Of a stretch of 60,172 nt of DNA, positions 18,815-27,225 are shown in pieces. Source of the stretch: Brucella intermedia LMG 3301 (GTDB lineage Bacteria; Pseudomonadota; Alphaproteobacteria; Rhizobiales; Rhizobiaceae). Within the stretch, counting starts at the first letter, position 1. Every line of letters begins with the position of its first letter. Below the pieces are notes generated by a model. The model was not told where the DNA came from. It searched no databases and was given only the letters and a program-made list of their open reading frames with translations. The translations under genes and the position numbers were made by a program. The stretch lies in assembly GCF_000182645.1 (NCBI RefSeq), contig NZ_ACQA01000004.1, positions 1-60,172 on the forward strand, written 5' to 3'.

Positions 18815-19568
18815 CCCTCTGCCCTCCGAGTGGGTATTCGCGAACCATCAGGTCAGCGGGGATTTCTGCCTTGCGAGACATTTGTTTCATGAAGAAAGCG
18901 CGACCGCGGGCGGAAGCTTCACGTTGGAGCACGCGGAACCATGCCGGATCTGCAATTCGGGCTTTATGAAGCCCTTGGTCAGTTTCGCCGCCGGCGATGA
19001 TCCAATCGGGAGCATAGTCATCGAGGACGATGCGGCCCAGCAACGGCTCGAAACTTCCGAAGGTGAAAACCGGCTCAAGCGCGACTTTGACCTCCCATAG
19101 CTTCATGCGGTCCCGATCGTATTCCTCCTGGTCGGCGAACGTCGCCCCGACCGCGACATTGTGGGGCAGGGTGGGATTCCCGCGGGCTGGATCGGTCATC
19201 TTCCGAACATTCCCAACGCGCTTGGTCAGCAAGAGCCAGGTCAAATTCGGAGTGCGCTCTATCAGGTCGAAAAGATCGGCGCGCCATCTGCCGTCGACTT
19301 CGTTGTCGAACACGTCAGCGAGCGAGGCGCAGAAGACAAATGTGCGCTTCCCGCTGGCTGCTGCGGCGCGATCCCACGCGAGCGGCTTCCGCCAGTTCGC
19401 TTCGCTTGTCCGCTGTCGGGGTTCGCCTGCGCCCCATTGAACGCGGCCCATGCGGTGCGACATGAGATTTTCTGCGTAACAGCCGTCGCAGGCTGGCGAA
19501 ACTTTCGTGCAGCCAATCCACGGATTGAACGTATGGTCGGTCCATTCGATCTTGCTGTTTTCAGCCAT
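18807..19568 (-). CDS. DUF5131 (phage Gp37/Gp68) family, radical-SAM-like protein
   Basis: 253 residues. The N-terminus carries the family signature: IEWTDHTFNPWIGCTKVSPACDGCYAE, shown here in pieces as the Cys pattern C-x6-C-x2-C. A TWLLLTKR segment and the late IIAGGETDQG motif are also present. Members are common in mobile elements and have a radical-SAM-like cysteine cluster, but the reaction is not established. ATG at 19568 is chosen over a GTG one codon upstream because it overlaps the previous stop (TGATG). Confidence 0.88.
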   Translation of the reverse strand: MAENSKIEWTDHTFNPWIGCTKVSPACDGCYAENLMSHRMGRVQWGAGEPRQRTSEANWRKPLAWDRAAAASGKRTFVFCASLADVFDNEVDGRWRADLFDLIERTPNLTWLLLTKRVGNVRKMTDPARGNPTLPHNVAVGATFADQEEYDRDRMKLWEVKVALEPVFTFGSFEPLLGRIVLDDYAPDWIIAGGETDQGLHKARIADPAWFRVLQREASARGRAFFMKQMSRKAEIPADLMVREYPLGGQRDG

Positions 19569-20119
19569 CACGCGCCCTCGCCGGACGGAGGGATCGCGGC
19601 CGCGAGCTTGGCTTCGAGGGCTTCAATCTGCGCTGTTTTCTGATTGCACAAGTCTATTGTGCCTTCATGGCACCGATCCAACTCCTTAATCCGCGCGGCC
19701 TGCGCCGCGTTGTCGGCTTCGGCCTTCTCGGCGCGTTCCAAGAGCTTTGCCGCTGTTTTCTGCATGGTCAGGAAGTTTTCACGGGCAGCATCACGGTTGC
19801 GCTCGGCAATCTCTTTCTCCGCCCGTTCCGCCGCCAATAGCTCCTCAGCCTGCGAGCGGGTGACATAACCACCATCGGGATCACGCACCATTCCGCCCAA
19901 TGACATAGGCTCTGGTCTATACCGCTCCAACCCATCGACCGGAGCGGCAGGCGCGGGGCGGGGCATCACTGGAGAAGTCATACCGCGTTCATCACGGCTC
20001 AGGCCGACATTGCCACGCACCCACGACTGGCGCTGTTCTTCCAGCATTTCCGCCTGCTGCTCTGGCGACAGGGCGTTGAATGCAGCGACGGCTTTCTTCA
20101 AAAGGTCTTCACTCGCCAT
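19568..20119 (-). CDS. Coiled-coil hypothetical protein
   Basis: 183 residues. The first half is partly disordered and Pro-rich. Residues about 85-175 form a long Ala/Glu/Lys coiled coil, consistent with a multimerising scaffold-like early protein. Function unknown. Overlaps both neighbours. Confidence 0.6.
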   Translation of the reverse strand: MASEDLLKKAVAAFNALSPEQQAEMLEEQRQSWVRGNVGLSRDERGMTSPVMPRPAPAAPVDGLERYRPEPMSLGGMVRDPDGGYVTRSQAEELLAAERAEKEIAERNRDAARENFLTMQKTAAKLLERAEKAEADNAAQAARIKELDRCHEGTIDLCNQKTAQIEALEAKLAAAIPPSGEGA

Positions 20120-20456
20120 GGCGGTCGCCTCCTGATGGGTGGGCTATCCTTCCTGATGGAAGCAACTTGACGCAAATCTTGAACATATCTCGTGGATCGC
20201 GGCAGCACTCGACAGCATAGATTGTTGCGGAAATTTCGCCATTATTGGAGGTCCACAGAACATTGTCTCCGATCCTTGGGGACGGCGAGCAGTGGCACAT
20301 CATCGAATATCGAAGTGCGCCCTCCCGCCAATCGAGAAACCGTCTGAATAAGTTCTTTGATTTTACCAGTGACATCGTACTGCCGTGCAGCGCGTGGCCC
20401 CATGTCGATTTTCCTTTGCGGAAATCGATAACCCTGCTGTTCCCTTGCTTGCTCAT
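20109..20456 (-). CDS. Hypothetical early protein
   Basis: 115 residues from the ATG giving MSKQGNSRVI, overlapping the upstream stop (ATGA). The C-terminal half (GDNVLWTSNNGEISATIYAVE) looks like a small beta-barrel. No recognised function. Confidence 0.6.
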   Translation of the reverse strand: MSKQGNSRVIDFRKGKSTWGHALHGSTMSLVKSKNLFRRFLDWREGALRYSMMCHCSPSPRIGDNVLWTSNNGEISATIYAVECCRDPRDMFKICVKLLPSGRIAHPSGGDRHGE

Positions 20457-21169
20457 TCCCCGCCCGCCGATAGTGCAGAGGGGAGAGAAAGCGGGTGCGG
20501 CATATATTCGACGGGATCGACCCGGCTCTCGCCTTCCAAATCCCACCAGTATCCGCCCTTGTGATCGGACCATGTTGCCTCGTAAACACGACCGTCTGCG
20601 TCCCGCACCCAGAAATGATCCGAATTGCGGATTGTCATCGACTTGCCGTCGCCGAGGTTGAAGGTATCCTCGTAAGTGATTGTCCGGTCGGCCTCGGAAA
20701 TCGGACGCCAGAAACGTTCAAGATCAGCTCGCGCATCCCCCTCGACCTTACCGGCGTCGGCATGGTCCGGGGAGGATAGGGCTGCACGGAGCGCGTATTC
20801 CGCGTCGGTATTTTTCGTCTCGACTTCTTCGCCGCAACGAGGGCAGGTGATGAAACCGGTAGCAAGGTACATTGCAGCGTTTCGCGCCGCTTCCTCCAAC
20901 GCGGCCGCCCGTGCGTCCGGAAGGCGCTTCAACATCACGACAGCGTTTGGATGGTCGATGGTGGACTTTAGAATTTCTTCCGCGGTCGCGTCGTCGGGCA
21001 CCATCACAACGGGCGGCTTTGTGTGATCGTATAACGCAGCTATGGCTTTGAGCCTGTCATATTGCGCCCAGGCCTCGCAGGACGGGCAACCGTCTGAATG
21101 CTCCGGGCACCGCGGGCCGAGCGAATCCGTGATAGCTTCGGCGATGAAATCGATGGGGGTATCAGTCAT
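20453..21169 (-). CDS. Hypothetical protein with two CxxC-type pairs
   Basis: 238 residues. Cys residues near the N-terminus (CPEHSDGCPSCEAW) and CPRCGEEVETKNTD near residue 110 suggest zinc binding. The C-terminal part is acidic and aromatic (SDHKGGYWWDLEGES). It resembles a mosaic of short phage early domains. No function assigned. Confidence 0.6.
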   Translation of the reverse strand: MTDTPIDFIAEAITDSLGPRCPEHSDGCPSCEAWAQYDRLKAIAALYDHTKPPVVMVPDDATAEEILKSTIDHPNAVVMLKRLPDARAAALEEAARNAAMYLATGFITCPRCGEEVETKNTDAEYALRAALSSPDHADAGKVEGDARADLERFWRPISEADRTITYEDTFNLGDGKSMTIRNSDHFWVRDADGRVYEATWSDHKGGYWWDLEGESRVDPVEYMPHPLSLPSALSAGGE

Positions 21170-21443
21170 TGGGTTTGACCTCTTGGGCGAGAAACAAATT
21201 TTTTCCGGCGCAAACAGGGCAGGCGGCGTTTTGCATGAGTTTGACCACTTTGGTCAGTTCCATGGGGAGATGCGCAACAATCCATACGTGGCCGCATCCC
21301 CCGCATCTGCCGCGAAGTTCATTCTTTTGCAGATGCGGCAGTTCAATGCGTTCCGGCCAATGGGTGTCGCCGCGCTGGCGTTTTGCTTCAACGGCAACGT
21401 CATAGCTCTTGCGTGCGTCGTCGGCGGGATCGTACTCGGTCAT
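21162..21443 (-). CDS. Zinc-ribbon hypothetical protein
   Basis: 93 residues from the ATG that overlaps the upstream stop (TGATG). A CGGCGHVW...CPVCAGK pattern gives four Cys in two pairs, a classical zinc ribbon. Possibly binds nucleic acid; unproven. Confidence 0.65.
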   Translation of the reverse strand: MTEYDPADDARKSYDVAVEAKRQRGDTHWPERIELPHLQKNELRGRCGGCGHVWIVAHLPMELTKVVKLMQNAACPVCAGKNLFLAQEVKPND

Positions 21444-21940
21444 CAATTCACCCATGCTTGTCGGACGAAGCGCGGGTTCCCGTCGCTGTCGATATCAAAG
21501 CGGAACGAAACACCGGGGAAAGATTGGCCGATGCAAATAGTCGGCTTGGGGTCGGATTTCAGGGCGTCCGCGAAGGAATCGCTTTCGATCAGTTCTCCAA
21601 ATGTGCCGTACGCGTCCCAGTCGCCTTGAACATAGAAATTGTTGGCCAAAGCCGGGAAGAACGCATCGGTGCGGTATTTACCGTCCGCATCGACCCAGAC
21701 GGAAAACGCGCCGTAATCCTCGTAAGGCCAGAATACGACAACATCGCCTTGAGCAAGCGGGACGCTGAACGTGAAATCGCCTTCGAGAATAAAGTTGTCG
21801 TCTTCGTCGCGCGCCGAAAGAACGAAATTCCCTTCGTCGGTGCGCCGGATAAAATCATCGGGGCTTTCCAAAGAGCGTGGCGAAATTTCGTCGGCAAACT
21901 CTTCCGGTAGCCAGACGCGCTTATGTTCGGACGTGCTCAT
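21443..21940 (-). CDS. Acidic hypothetical protein
   Basis: 165 residues, strongly acidic and aromatic, predicted mainly beta. The composition recalls DNA-mimic inhibitors, but that is only a composition argument. Coupled to both neighbours by overlaps. Confidence 0.6.
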   Translation of the reverse strand: MSTSEHKRVWLPEEFADEISPRSLESPDDFIRRTDEGNFVLSARDEDDNFILEGDFTFSVPLAQGDVVVFWPYEDYGAFSVWVDADGKYRTDAFFPALANNFYVQGDWDAYGTFGELIESDSFADALKSDPKPTICIGQSFPGVSFRFDIDSDGNPRFVRQAWVN

Positions 21941-22632
21941 GCCGCCTCCGCTATCAGATCAATGTTCTTGGAAATCGCGCGGTAGGAGTAGGCCACAACC
22001 CACGGGTTGGCCTCCCACGAACCGGGGCCGTTAATCTCCGTCCAGAGCGATGCGAAAGAGGCGAACGGACTATCGACATATCCGAGTCCGGATCCATCAC
22101 GATATCGCCGCCAGTGACCTTGAGGCTGGAAATCAGTGAACGGCTCGATACCTTCCGCGATAGCATCTTCCTCGCTGATATCCTGTAGCCGCTGGATCTT
22201 CACGCCGGTCACGATCAGGGTAAGGCGCGACGCCCAACGCGGCATGTGGATCGAGGGGCGCCAGAGCGGACGGCCGGATCGATCAAATCCCTCCCGGAAA
22301 ACAGCGGCGGTATAACCGTCTGTCGGATGCTCAACCTGTTGAATAGTACCCGTACCGATGCTGCCCCTGTAGGCCGTGCGCGGTAGCAACGCGTGGGCCT
22401 CGCGGACCCAAAGCCTATCGCCCACGGAAAACCGGACAGGGGTCATTTCAGCTCCGGTACCATAGTCGGAATTAAAAACCGCCTTTGTCCGTTCCACGCC
22501 GACGAAACCCCGAAAAGCACTATTCGGAAATGACGGCTGTGGTTTCAAGATGCGGCGGGTGTTGGTTTTGCGGCCGTCAAGATTGGCGCGCACCATCAGT
22601 CCGCTGAAAAGGATAGGATGATCTTTAGCCAT
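21937..22632 (-). CDS. ASCH-like phage protein
   Basis: 231 residues. The start (ILFSGLMVRANLDGRKTNTRR) and the middle (VGDRLWVREAHAL, RLTLIVTGVKIQRLQDI) match the ASCH-like proteins often labelled phage morphogenetic protein. ASCH domains are beta-barrels thought to bind RNA or modified bases. The ATG follows a near-ideal binding site, GGAGGTGATC, inside an upstream mini-ORF. Confidence 0.8.
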   Translation of the reverse strand: MAKDHPILFSGLMVRANLDGRKTNTRRILKPQPSFPNSAFRGFVGVERTKAVFNSDYGTGAEMTPVRFSVGDRLWVREAHALLPRTAYRGSIGTGTIQQVEHPTDGYTAAVFREGFDRSGRPLWRPSIHMPRWASRLTLIVTGVKIQRLQDISEEDAIAEGIEPFTDFQPQGHWRRYRDGSGLGYVDSPFASFASLWTEINGPGSWEANPWVVAYSYRAISKNIDLIAEAA

Positions 22633-22681
22633 GGCCGATCACCTCCAAATTGATTGCGTATTCAACGGGGCGCTCGGTCAT
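22625..22681 (-). CDS. 18-codon mini-ORF bridging two genes
   Basis: ATG overlaps the preceding stop (ATGA) and its TAA overlaps the start of the ASCH-like gene. It encodes MTERPVEYAINLEVIGHG. It may be only a translational bridge that brings ribosomes across the 45-nt gap, or a tiny peptide gene. Confidence 0.35.
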   Translation of the reverse strand: MTERPVEYAINLEVIGHG

Positions 22682-23172
22682 AGGTTGGCCTCGCTACCAG
22701 GCAAAGTGGCCTGTTCGTTTAGAGCCATTACGGATCGAAGCGTGACAAGATCATCGACAATGTGATGCCAACGGCCTGTTTCCGCCGCCGTGGCGATAAG
22801 CCCCTCAGCCTTTCGTGCCGCATCTTGGTAAGAGAGCCCGAAATAATGGTTATTCTCGGCCCCGGAGGTGATGGCTTCGGACATAGCCTTTCGCGAAAGT
22901 GTTACGATAACAGCTTTCTGCTGGGCTATATGTGCCTCAAGGATGGGACGAGATAGAGCCCACGGAACATTGAAAAGTTGTTGTCCGTTCTGGCCATGCG
23001 GTACGCCGAGCTGCAAGCCGCCTTGATGGCGACCGAATGCGTCTCGAATGTCCGGCGTCTGCTGGCGGTTGAGCGCTTCCTCAATATCCGCCAGAAGCTT
23101 TTCGGCAGACTCGACCTCGCGATAGGCGAGGGCAATATCCATGGCGGTGTTTTTGCTGATAAGCGAGGTCAT
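22678..23172 (-). CDS. Hypothetical early protein
   Basis: 164 residues from the ATG giving MTSLISKNTAMD, which overlaps the upstream stop (ATGA); the longer in-frame extension has arginine-rich shadow-like content and is rejected. Helical. Function unknown. Confidence 0.6.
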   Translation of the reverse strand: MTSLISKNTAMDIALAYREVESAEKLLADIEEALNRQQTPDIRDAFGRHQGGLQLGVPHGQNGQQLFNVPWALSRPILEAHIAQQKAVIVTLSRKAMSEAITSGAENNHYFGLSYQDAARKAEGLIATAAETGRWHHIVDDLVTLRSVMALNEQATLPGSEANL

Positions 23173-23555
23173 TGGGTGGTCTCCAAATGAAAGGCAGCGA
23201 GTGCTTGAGCTTCTTCCGGCGATGCGATCTCGAAGCGGGGATGCAGTTCCCCGTTCTCGTCGACAATTTCGAGCTTGTGCAGAGAGAGAAGCCCTCCAAG
23301 GGTCCAATCGCATGGCTTGCCGTCCGGCGTGCTGCGCGGTGATGGCGCTCCGGTGAAGCGGCCCACGCACGAGAACCCGAGATATTTTTCAACGTCTTCA
23401 AAAGACGTTCCTGCGCCGGCGCAGATCAGCGATTGACCGGATTGTACGGTGCCGCACATCGGGCACTTGAATGCCAGATCTACGAGACCCGGCACGCCCT
23501 GCGCTTTGAGGCGCGCACGAAATTCGGCGATGGTGATTGTTTCGATATTGCTCAC
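23169..23555 (-). CDS. VVA0879-family protein
   Basis: 128 residues with the conserved core FKCPMCGTVQS, then YLGFSCVGRFTGA and GKPCDWTLGGLL. This matches small proteins annotated VVA0879 family in many prophages. The Cys pattern implies metal binding; function unknown. Followed by an ATGA overlap. Confidence 0.82.
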   Translation of the reverse strand: MSNIETITIAEFRARLKAQGVPGLVDLAFKCPMCGTVQSGQSLICAGAGTSFEDVEKYLGFSCVGRFTGAPSPRSTPDGKPCDWTLGGLLSLHKLEIVDENGELHPRFEIASPEEAQALAAFHLETTQ

Positions 23556-23570
23556 GATTGGGCTCCGTTT

Positions 23571-23918
23571 CTACGCCGGGTACTCGTCATCGCCCGCTAA
23601 ATCTGGTTCAGGCAGCGCGTAGATGCTGGCTGGTTTGTAGGGGCGGTTCATTTGCATTGCTGTCTGTTCGGTGGTCAGCGTGTAGGAAAAAATCGACGCG
23701 CCGCCGTAGAAGTGTGTGACCCAACCCGTAATGACTGGTTCTTTCGCCTCCGGCTGATCCTCGGGCCAAGCCAAAGACGGAATATCGATGCGGAGCATTT
23801 TCGCGCCGAACCGTTCTTCTTCACGAGCTCGGCCGGCATGGCGGCGATGCCCGAACACTTCGACGACCGCCCATTCAAAGCCATCGTCAGCGCCGGTGTT
23901 TTCGGTTTCGTCTGTCAT
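23571..23918 (-). CDS. Conserved phage protein with GHRRHAGRAREEERFG motif
   Basis: 115 residues from the ATG giving MTDETENTG. The motif VVEVFGHRRHAGRA followed by RFGAKMLRIDIP and YGGASIFSYTLT recurs in small proteins of many unrelated prophages, so it is a genuine family though unnamed. The function is unknown. Confidence 0.7.
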   Translation of the reverse strand: MTDETENTGADDGFEWAVVEVFGHRRHAGRAREEERFGAKMLRIDIPSLAWPEDQPEAKEPVITGWVTHFYGGASIFSYTLTTEQTAMQMNRPYKPASIYALPEPDLAGDDEYPA

Positions 23919-23931
23919 TGGTTGTGATCCT

Positions 23932-24591
23932 TTAAAAATGGAACGTTTCGCTATCGAGTAGATCGGCGCGTGTAAGTCCGTCCGTCCCGGCAATCGGGGC
24001 GTCGATAGAAATGTTTTTGAAGTGATCGTACTGGCGGTTGTAGGCAGTAACGGCTTGTTTCACCCATGCTGCCAGTTCGTTGAACGGAACCTTGCGATCC
24101 AGAATCTGCACCATGACGGAATTGATAACGTCCATCTGTGCGGACGCGATCAAATAGCCAGGCACGTGGGCTCGGATTTGCTTGCGCATTTCGGCTGGAT
24201 TGTCGCGGGCAAGTAGCTGCGTTTTGATACGCTGGCGCTTGCGGCGATCCCGCTCGCGCTTCTTCTCTGTCTGGACCTGCTTTTTGCCTTGGCTGTAGTA
24301 CAAGCGTTGATACGCACGCTTATCAGCGCAGTATTTTGCGTAACGTTCAGGGTCCTCTTTTCGCTTCGCATAAGAACGGCGGCTCGTTGCATTGGTGCGC
24401 TTACGATTTTTGTGCTTATTTTGCAGATTTTGCGCATCGCGGCGTGCTCGGTTCCGCTGATACTTTTCGGCATCCTTTTTCGCATATTCTGCTTTTATGC
24501 GGGCGGCTTCCGTTAGAGCCTCGTTCGGTGCCAGTGTGCGCAGATAGTCAAACTGAGATTTGGTGAGCCAATAGGGGCGCTTCACAGTCAT
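23932..24591 (-). CDS. Highly basic protein with sigma-like C-terminal tail
   Basis: 219 residues. Residues about 20-125 are extremely rich in Lys and Arg and probably helical, so nucleic-acid binding is likely. The C-terminal stretch ISIDAPIAGTDGLTRADLLD resembles the SLDAP...DLL segment of sigma-70-type factors, but no other sigma motif is visible. Start overlaps the upstream small gene (ATGA). Confidence 0.6.
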   Translation of the reverse strand: MTVKRPYWLTKSQFDYLRTLAPNEALTEAARIKAEYAKKDAEKYQRNRARRDAQNLQNKHKNRKRTNATSRRSYAKRKEDPERYAKYCADKRAYQRLYYSQGKKQVQTEKKRERDRRKRQRIKTQLLARDNPAEMRKQIRAHVPGYLIASAQMDVINSVMVQILDRKVPFNELAAWVKQAVTAYNRQYDHFKNISIDAPIAGTDGLTRADLLDSETFHF

Positions 24592-24749
24592 GCGGACGCC
24601 TCAATAGATTTCAAACCAACGCCAGTTGGCTTCCTGCTTGCGAGCACGGGCGTGATAAGGGTTGTGAGAAATGCGCAGGAACGGGCGGGCGCGCGCAATA
24701 TCTGCACGTGCCATTCGCCGAAACGCACGTTCAAGATTGCGTCGCTCAT
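24588..24749 (-). CDS. 53-residue hypothetical protein
   Basis: This ORF exactly fills the gap between its neighbours with ATGA overlaps at both ends, the pattern of this operon. It starts MSDAILNVRFGEW and ends KSIEASA. No family recognised; the overlaps are the evidence. Confidence 0.55.
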   Translation of the reverse strand: MSDAILNVRFGEWHVQILRAPARSCAFLTTLITPVLASRKPTGVGLKSIEASA

Positions 24750-24970
24750 GATCGCGCCTCGTCGCCATCCGTGCGAATTTCGATCAGTTCATTAGGGGTG
24801 CAGTCGAGCGCTGCGCAGAGCCTGCCAATCAGCTCAATCTTGACCGTCTTGCGGCGGTTGCGTGTGATGGTGGAAAAGTGGTTGAGCGATACGCCCACAG
24901 TCGCCGCCAAGTCGGAAAGCTTAATTCCCCGATCTGCGGCGATGGCCTTAATTCTGAATCTGGTTTCCAT
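24746..24970 (-). CDS. XRE-family DNA-binding protein (Cro-like)
   Basis: 74 residues forming one helix-turn-helix domain (IKLSDLAATVGVSLNHFSTITRNRRKTV). It is the size of Cro-type regulators. It lies mid-operon rather than beside the repressor, so it may be a secondary regulator of the early operon. Target sites are unknown. Confidence 0.82.
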   Translation of the reverse strand: METRFRIKAIAADRGIKLSDLAATVGVSLNHFSTITRNRRKTVKIELIGRLCAALDCTPNELIEIRTDGDEARS

Positions 24971-24977
24971 GGGTGAC

Positions 24978-25331
24978 CTATCCGATCGGGTTCAAAATGG
25001 ACTGGGGGATGAGGGGATTTTTGAATGCCAGGGTCATTGAGAAACCCGGCCTGATCTCATGAGGACGGTCGAGCTGAAAACGTGCCAACGGCAGCTGTTC
25101 GGTCTCGGTGCACCGAACAAGGACCGCATGCGTAACAGTGACGATCTTCTTACCCTCATTGGCCGGGAAGCTGCTTGCTTGCAGGCGTGGGGTGCGGTCG
25201 GACTTCATTTCCACCGGCGAGCGCTCATAGCCCACCCAATCCGCGGGACTGACCTCTTTCGTCAGACTGGTCATCAGCGCCAGCTCAAACCAATGCGGGG
25301 AAGCATCAACGTGAGAATTGTTCGCGGTCAT
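24978..25331 (-). CDS. Hypothetical early protein
   Basis: 117 residues; mixed beta content in the second half (KKIVTVTHAVLVRC, RPGFSMTLAF). Overlaps the upstream ParB-like gene by 4 nt. No recognised family. Confidence 0.6.
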   Translation of the reverse strand: MTANNSHVDASPHWFELALMTSLTKEVSPADWVGYERSPVEMKSDRTPRLQASSFPANEGKKIVTVTHAVLVRCTETEQLPLARFQLDRPHEIRPGFSMTLAFKNPLIPQSILNPIG

Positions 25332-26104
25332 CCTATGCGGGCTCCCGAGTAACCGTGGTTGTAGATTTCGATGATTGCTTTCGACAACGCGGAACTCGCG
25401 GAGCCTTTTGAAAGCTTGCGAATGGCTTCTGCGCCGGTGATCATGGTGTCGATGTTGGACGCGGCGAGCACCTTTTGCATGCGCTCGCGCTTGTAATCGG
25501 CATTGTTGCTGATGACTGCAGCCAGCCCCATAATGATGACGCCGCGCAGCGCGTTCACATCATCGGGCCAAGCCGTGCGAATTATTTCTATCGCTTCGCG
25601 CGTAGCCTTCTCGCCGTAGTAGGAAATAGAGCGCATCAAGGCCGTGATCGCATTCGTATAATTCGGCTTCTTAACCCCAATGGCGGGCGAAACTTCGCAA
25701 CCGCAAGCGTCCAGCACCTTTTTCGCGCGGACGGTTTCAGGATCTTCGGCGGCGAGCCCGGCCCAGTATCGCTCGATCGGGGTCACGTTCTTGCGATCCC
25801 GATTAAGCGCCAAGAAAATTTCGGCTTCGGTTTTAAATTGCCCGGCATTCGTGATGGAGGATGGAACGCTATCGAAACCGAGCCGACGCGCGGCCTCAAG
25901 GCGGTGTTGGCCATCGACGACAGCGAATTTATCCGGGCCGTTTTCGATCAAAGAAATTGCGCCGAATTTCGTCCAGGCAAAACCCTTGACCAGCTTTTGC
26001 ACCCGCCGCTCGTCGAGCTCGCGCTGATAATTGTGGTCGGTATAGATCTGCGCGACGGGAATGTAATCGAGCCGTGGCGGCTTTCCGTGAATGGCTGTCG
26101 TCAT
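25328..26104 (-). CDS. ParB/sulfiredoxin-like nuclease-fold protein
   Basis: 258 residues from the ATG giving MTTAIHGKPPRL. The N-terminal 120 residues form a ParB-like domain: PVAQIYTDHNYQRELDE, then FAVVDGQHRLEAARRLGFDSVPS. The remainder is helical. It resembles DUF6551-type phage proteins rather than chromosome-partition ParB. Likely a DNA-interacting or NTP-dependent enzyme-fold protein; separate from RepB. Confidence 0.82.
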   Translation of the reverse strand: MTTAIHGKPPRLDYIPVAQIYTDHNYQRELDERRVQKLVKGFAWTKFGAISLIENGPDKFAVVDGQHRLEAARRLGFDSVPSSITNAGQFKTEAEIFLALNRDRKNVTPIERYWAGLAAEDPETVRAKKVLDACGCEVSPAIGVKKPNYTNAITALMRSISYYGEKATREAIEIIRTAWPDDVNALRGVIIMGLAAVISNNADYKRERMQKVLAASNIDTMITGAEAIRKLSKGSASSALSKAIIEIYNHGYSGARIG

Positions 26105-26105
26105 A

Positions 26106-26552
26106 TTATCGGCTCCGATACTCGCCTTTGCGCGTGATGCGCTCATTCAGGCCAATCAGTTTTTCGATAGTGATAGGGCGGTGCATGTTCTTGCTGGCGT
26201 CGTACTCCGCCTTCGGCTGACGAGGAGCGCGTTCGACCTTCTCCGGGTTGCGCCCCGCATTGCGGATGACGGCCAATCCGCGAGAATTGAAAATGGAGAG
26301 CCGATAAAGCTGCGGGCTCTCGATCTGAATTGCGGCATCGAGCGCGGACTGCAATTTCGTGAAATCGCCAACGATGCGCGGCGCGGCGCTGACATGATTC
26401 GCAACAGGGGTCAGGATAAGCCGGTAGTGGCGCTTCGGAGCCTTGAACTGCCACCCCTTCCAGACCTTCCGAAATTGCTCTTTCGGCTCCGGATTGAAGG
26501 CGATGATGAAGGGCTTTTTTTCCGCTTTTTCGGGCGTGTTTTTGGGGCGCAT
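26106..26552 (-). CDS. Basic hypothetical protein
   Basis: 148 residues from the ATG giving MRPKNTPEK, preceded by GGGAGAGCGG. Lys/Arg-rich N-terminus, then an alpha/beta region (YRLSIFNSRGLAVIRNAGRN). Probably binds nucleic acid. The next gene starts only 2 nt after its end. A promoter-like element lies about 105 nt upstream. Confidence 0.6.
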   Translation of the reverse strand: MRPKNTPEKAEKKPFIIAFNPEPKEQFRKVWKGWQFKAPKRHYRLILTPVANHVSAAPRIVGDFTKLQSALDAAIQIESPQLYRLSIFNSRGLAVIRNAGRNPEKVERAPRQPKAEYDASKNMHRPITIEKLIGLNERITRKGEYRSR

Positions 26553-26656
26553 TTTTCCGCTCTCCCGTACAGGAAATGTTCTGCATTTTCCGGCTGGTGA
26601 AGTGCGGTGAAGCGCAGTCAAAAACGCTGCAAAATTGCGTAGTGCGCTACCCCCAC

Positions 26657-26700
26657 AATATACCACATGGACTAGGGGAAGCCGTTTTGAGCGGCTTTTT
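26657..26700 (-). promoter_or_regulatory. Possible internal promoter, extended -10
   Basis: In the 251-nt gap before the basic protein gene the minus strand carries TGGTATATT, an extended -10. No good -35 is seen. A 6-bp hairpin (AAGCCG/CGGCTT) lies just upstream and has its T-run on the other strand. Confidence 0.35.
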
Positions 26701-26803
26701 TCGAGTGTTTTCAAGGGTGTGGAAATAGCACGCGCCAACCCCGTACAAACTGCGTACAGGATAGGTGGGGTTTCTGTGATAGCGCACGCCGGTGAGGTCA
26801 TTT

Positions 26804-27223
26804 TCAATGCCTCGTCGCAGAACGTTGAGCGGCGCCGTCAGCTTGTGCATCGCGCAGCAAATCCCTCGCTATTTTGTCGAGCAAGACACGCTCAATCACG
26901 CCGAAAAATGTTGGGAAGTTTTCGAGATCAAATGACCTGTCCATTTCGGCAGGAATGAAAGAGGCGAACAGCTTTTTCGTGTCATCGTCAGCGGCGGCGA
27001 CCGACACTACATGCATGTCTTCTGTGACCCATGCCGCAGCGACATGAATATGAAGATTGACGAATGATCGCCCTTCACTTGTATCGGTGCGCACCACGTC
27101 AATGCGTGGGAGATTGATGCAGGAGAAAAATGTATCTTCGTCCGACAGCAATTCGTCCCATTCCGCAGAATGCAAGCGATAGCATGGGAGATTGGTACGG
27201 GGATTGATGACGTTGACTTGCAT
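26804..27223 (-). CDS. Hypothetical protein next to integrase
   Basis: 139 residues from the ATG giving MQVNVINPRTN. Mixed alpha/beta: FVNLHIHVAAAWV and MHVVSVAAADDD are two likely strands. Starts 2 nt after the integrase stop. Function unknown. Confidence 0.6.
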   Translation of the reverse strand: MQVNVINPRTNLPCYRLHSAEWDELLSDEDTFFSCINLPRIDVVRTDTSEGRSFVNLHIHVAAAWVTEDMHVVSVAAADDDTKKLFASFIPAEMDRSFDLENFPTFFGVIERVLLDKIARDLLRDAQADGAAQRSATRH

Positions 27224-27225
27224 TT

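Noticed and set aside
26680..26705. Terminator for the leftward operon
   Set aside because: The AAGCCG/CGGCTT hairpin has its T-run on the plus strand, where no gene precedes it; on the minus strand it lacks T residues.
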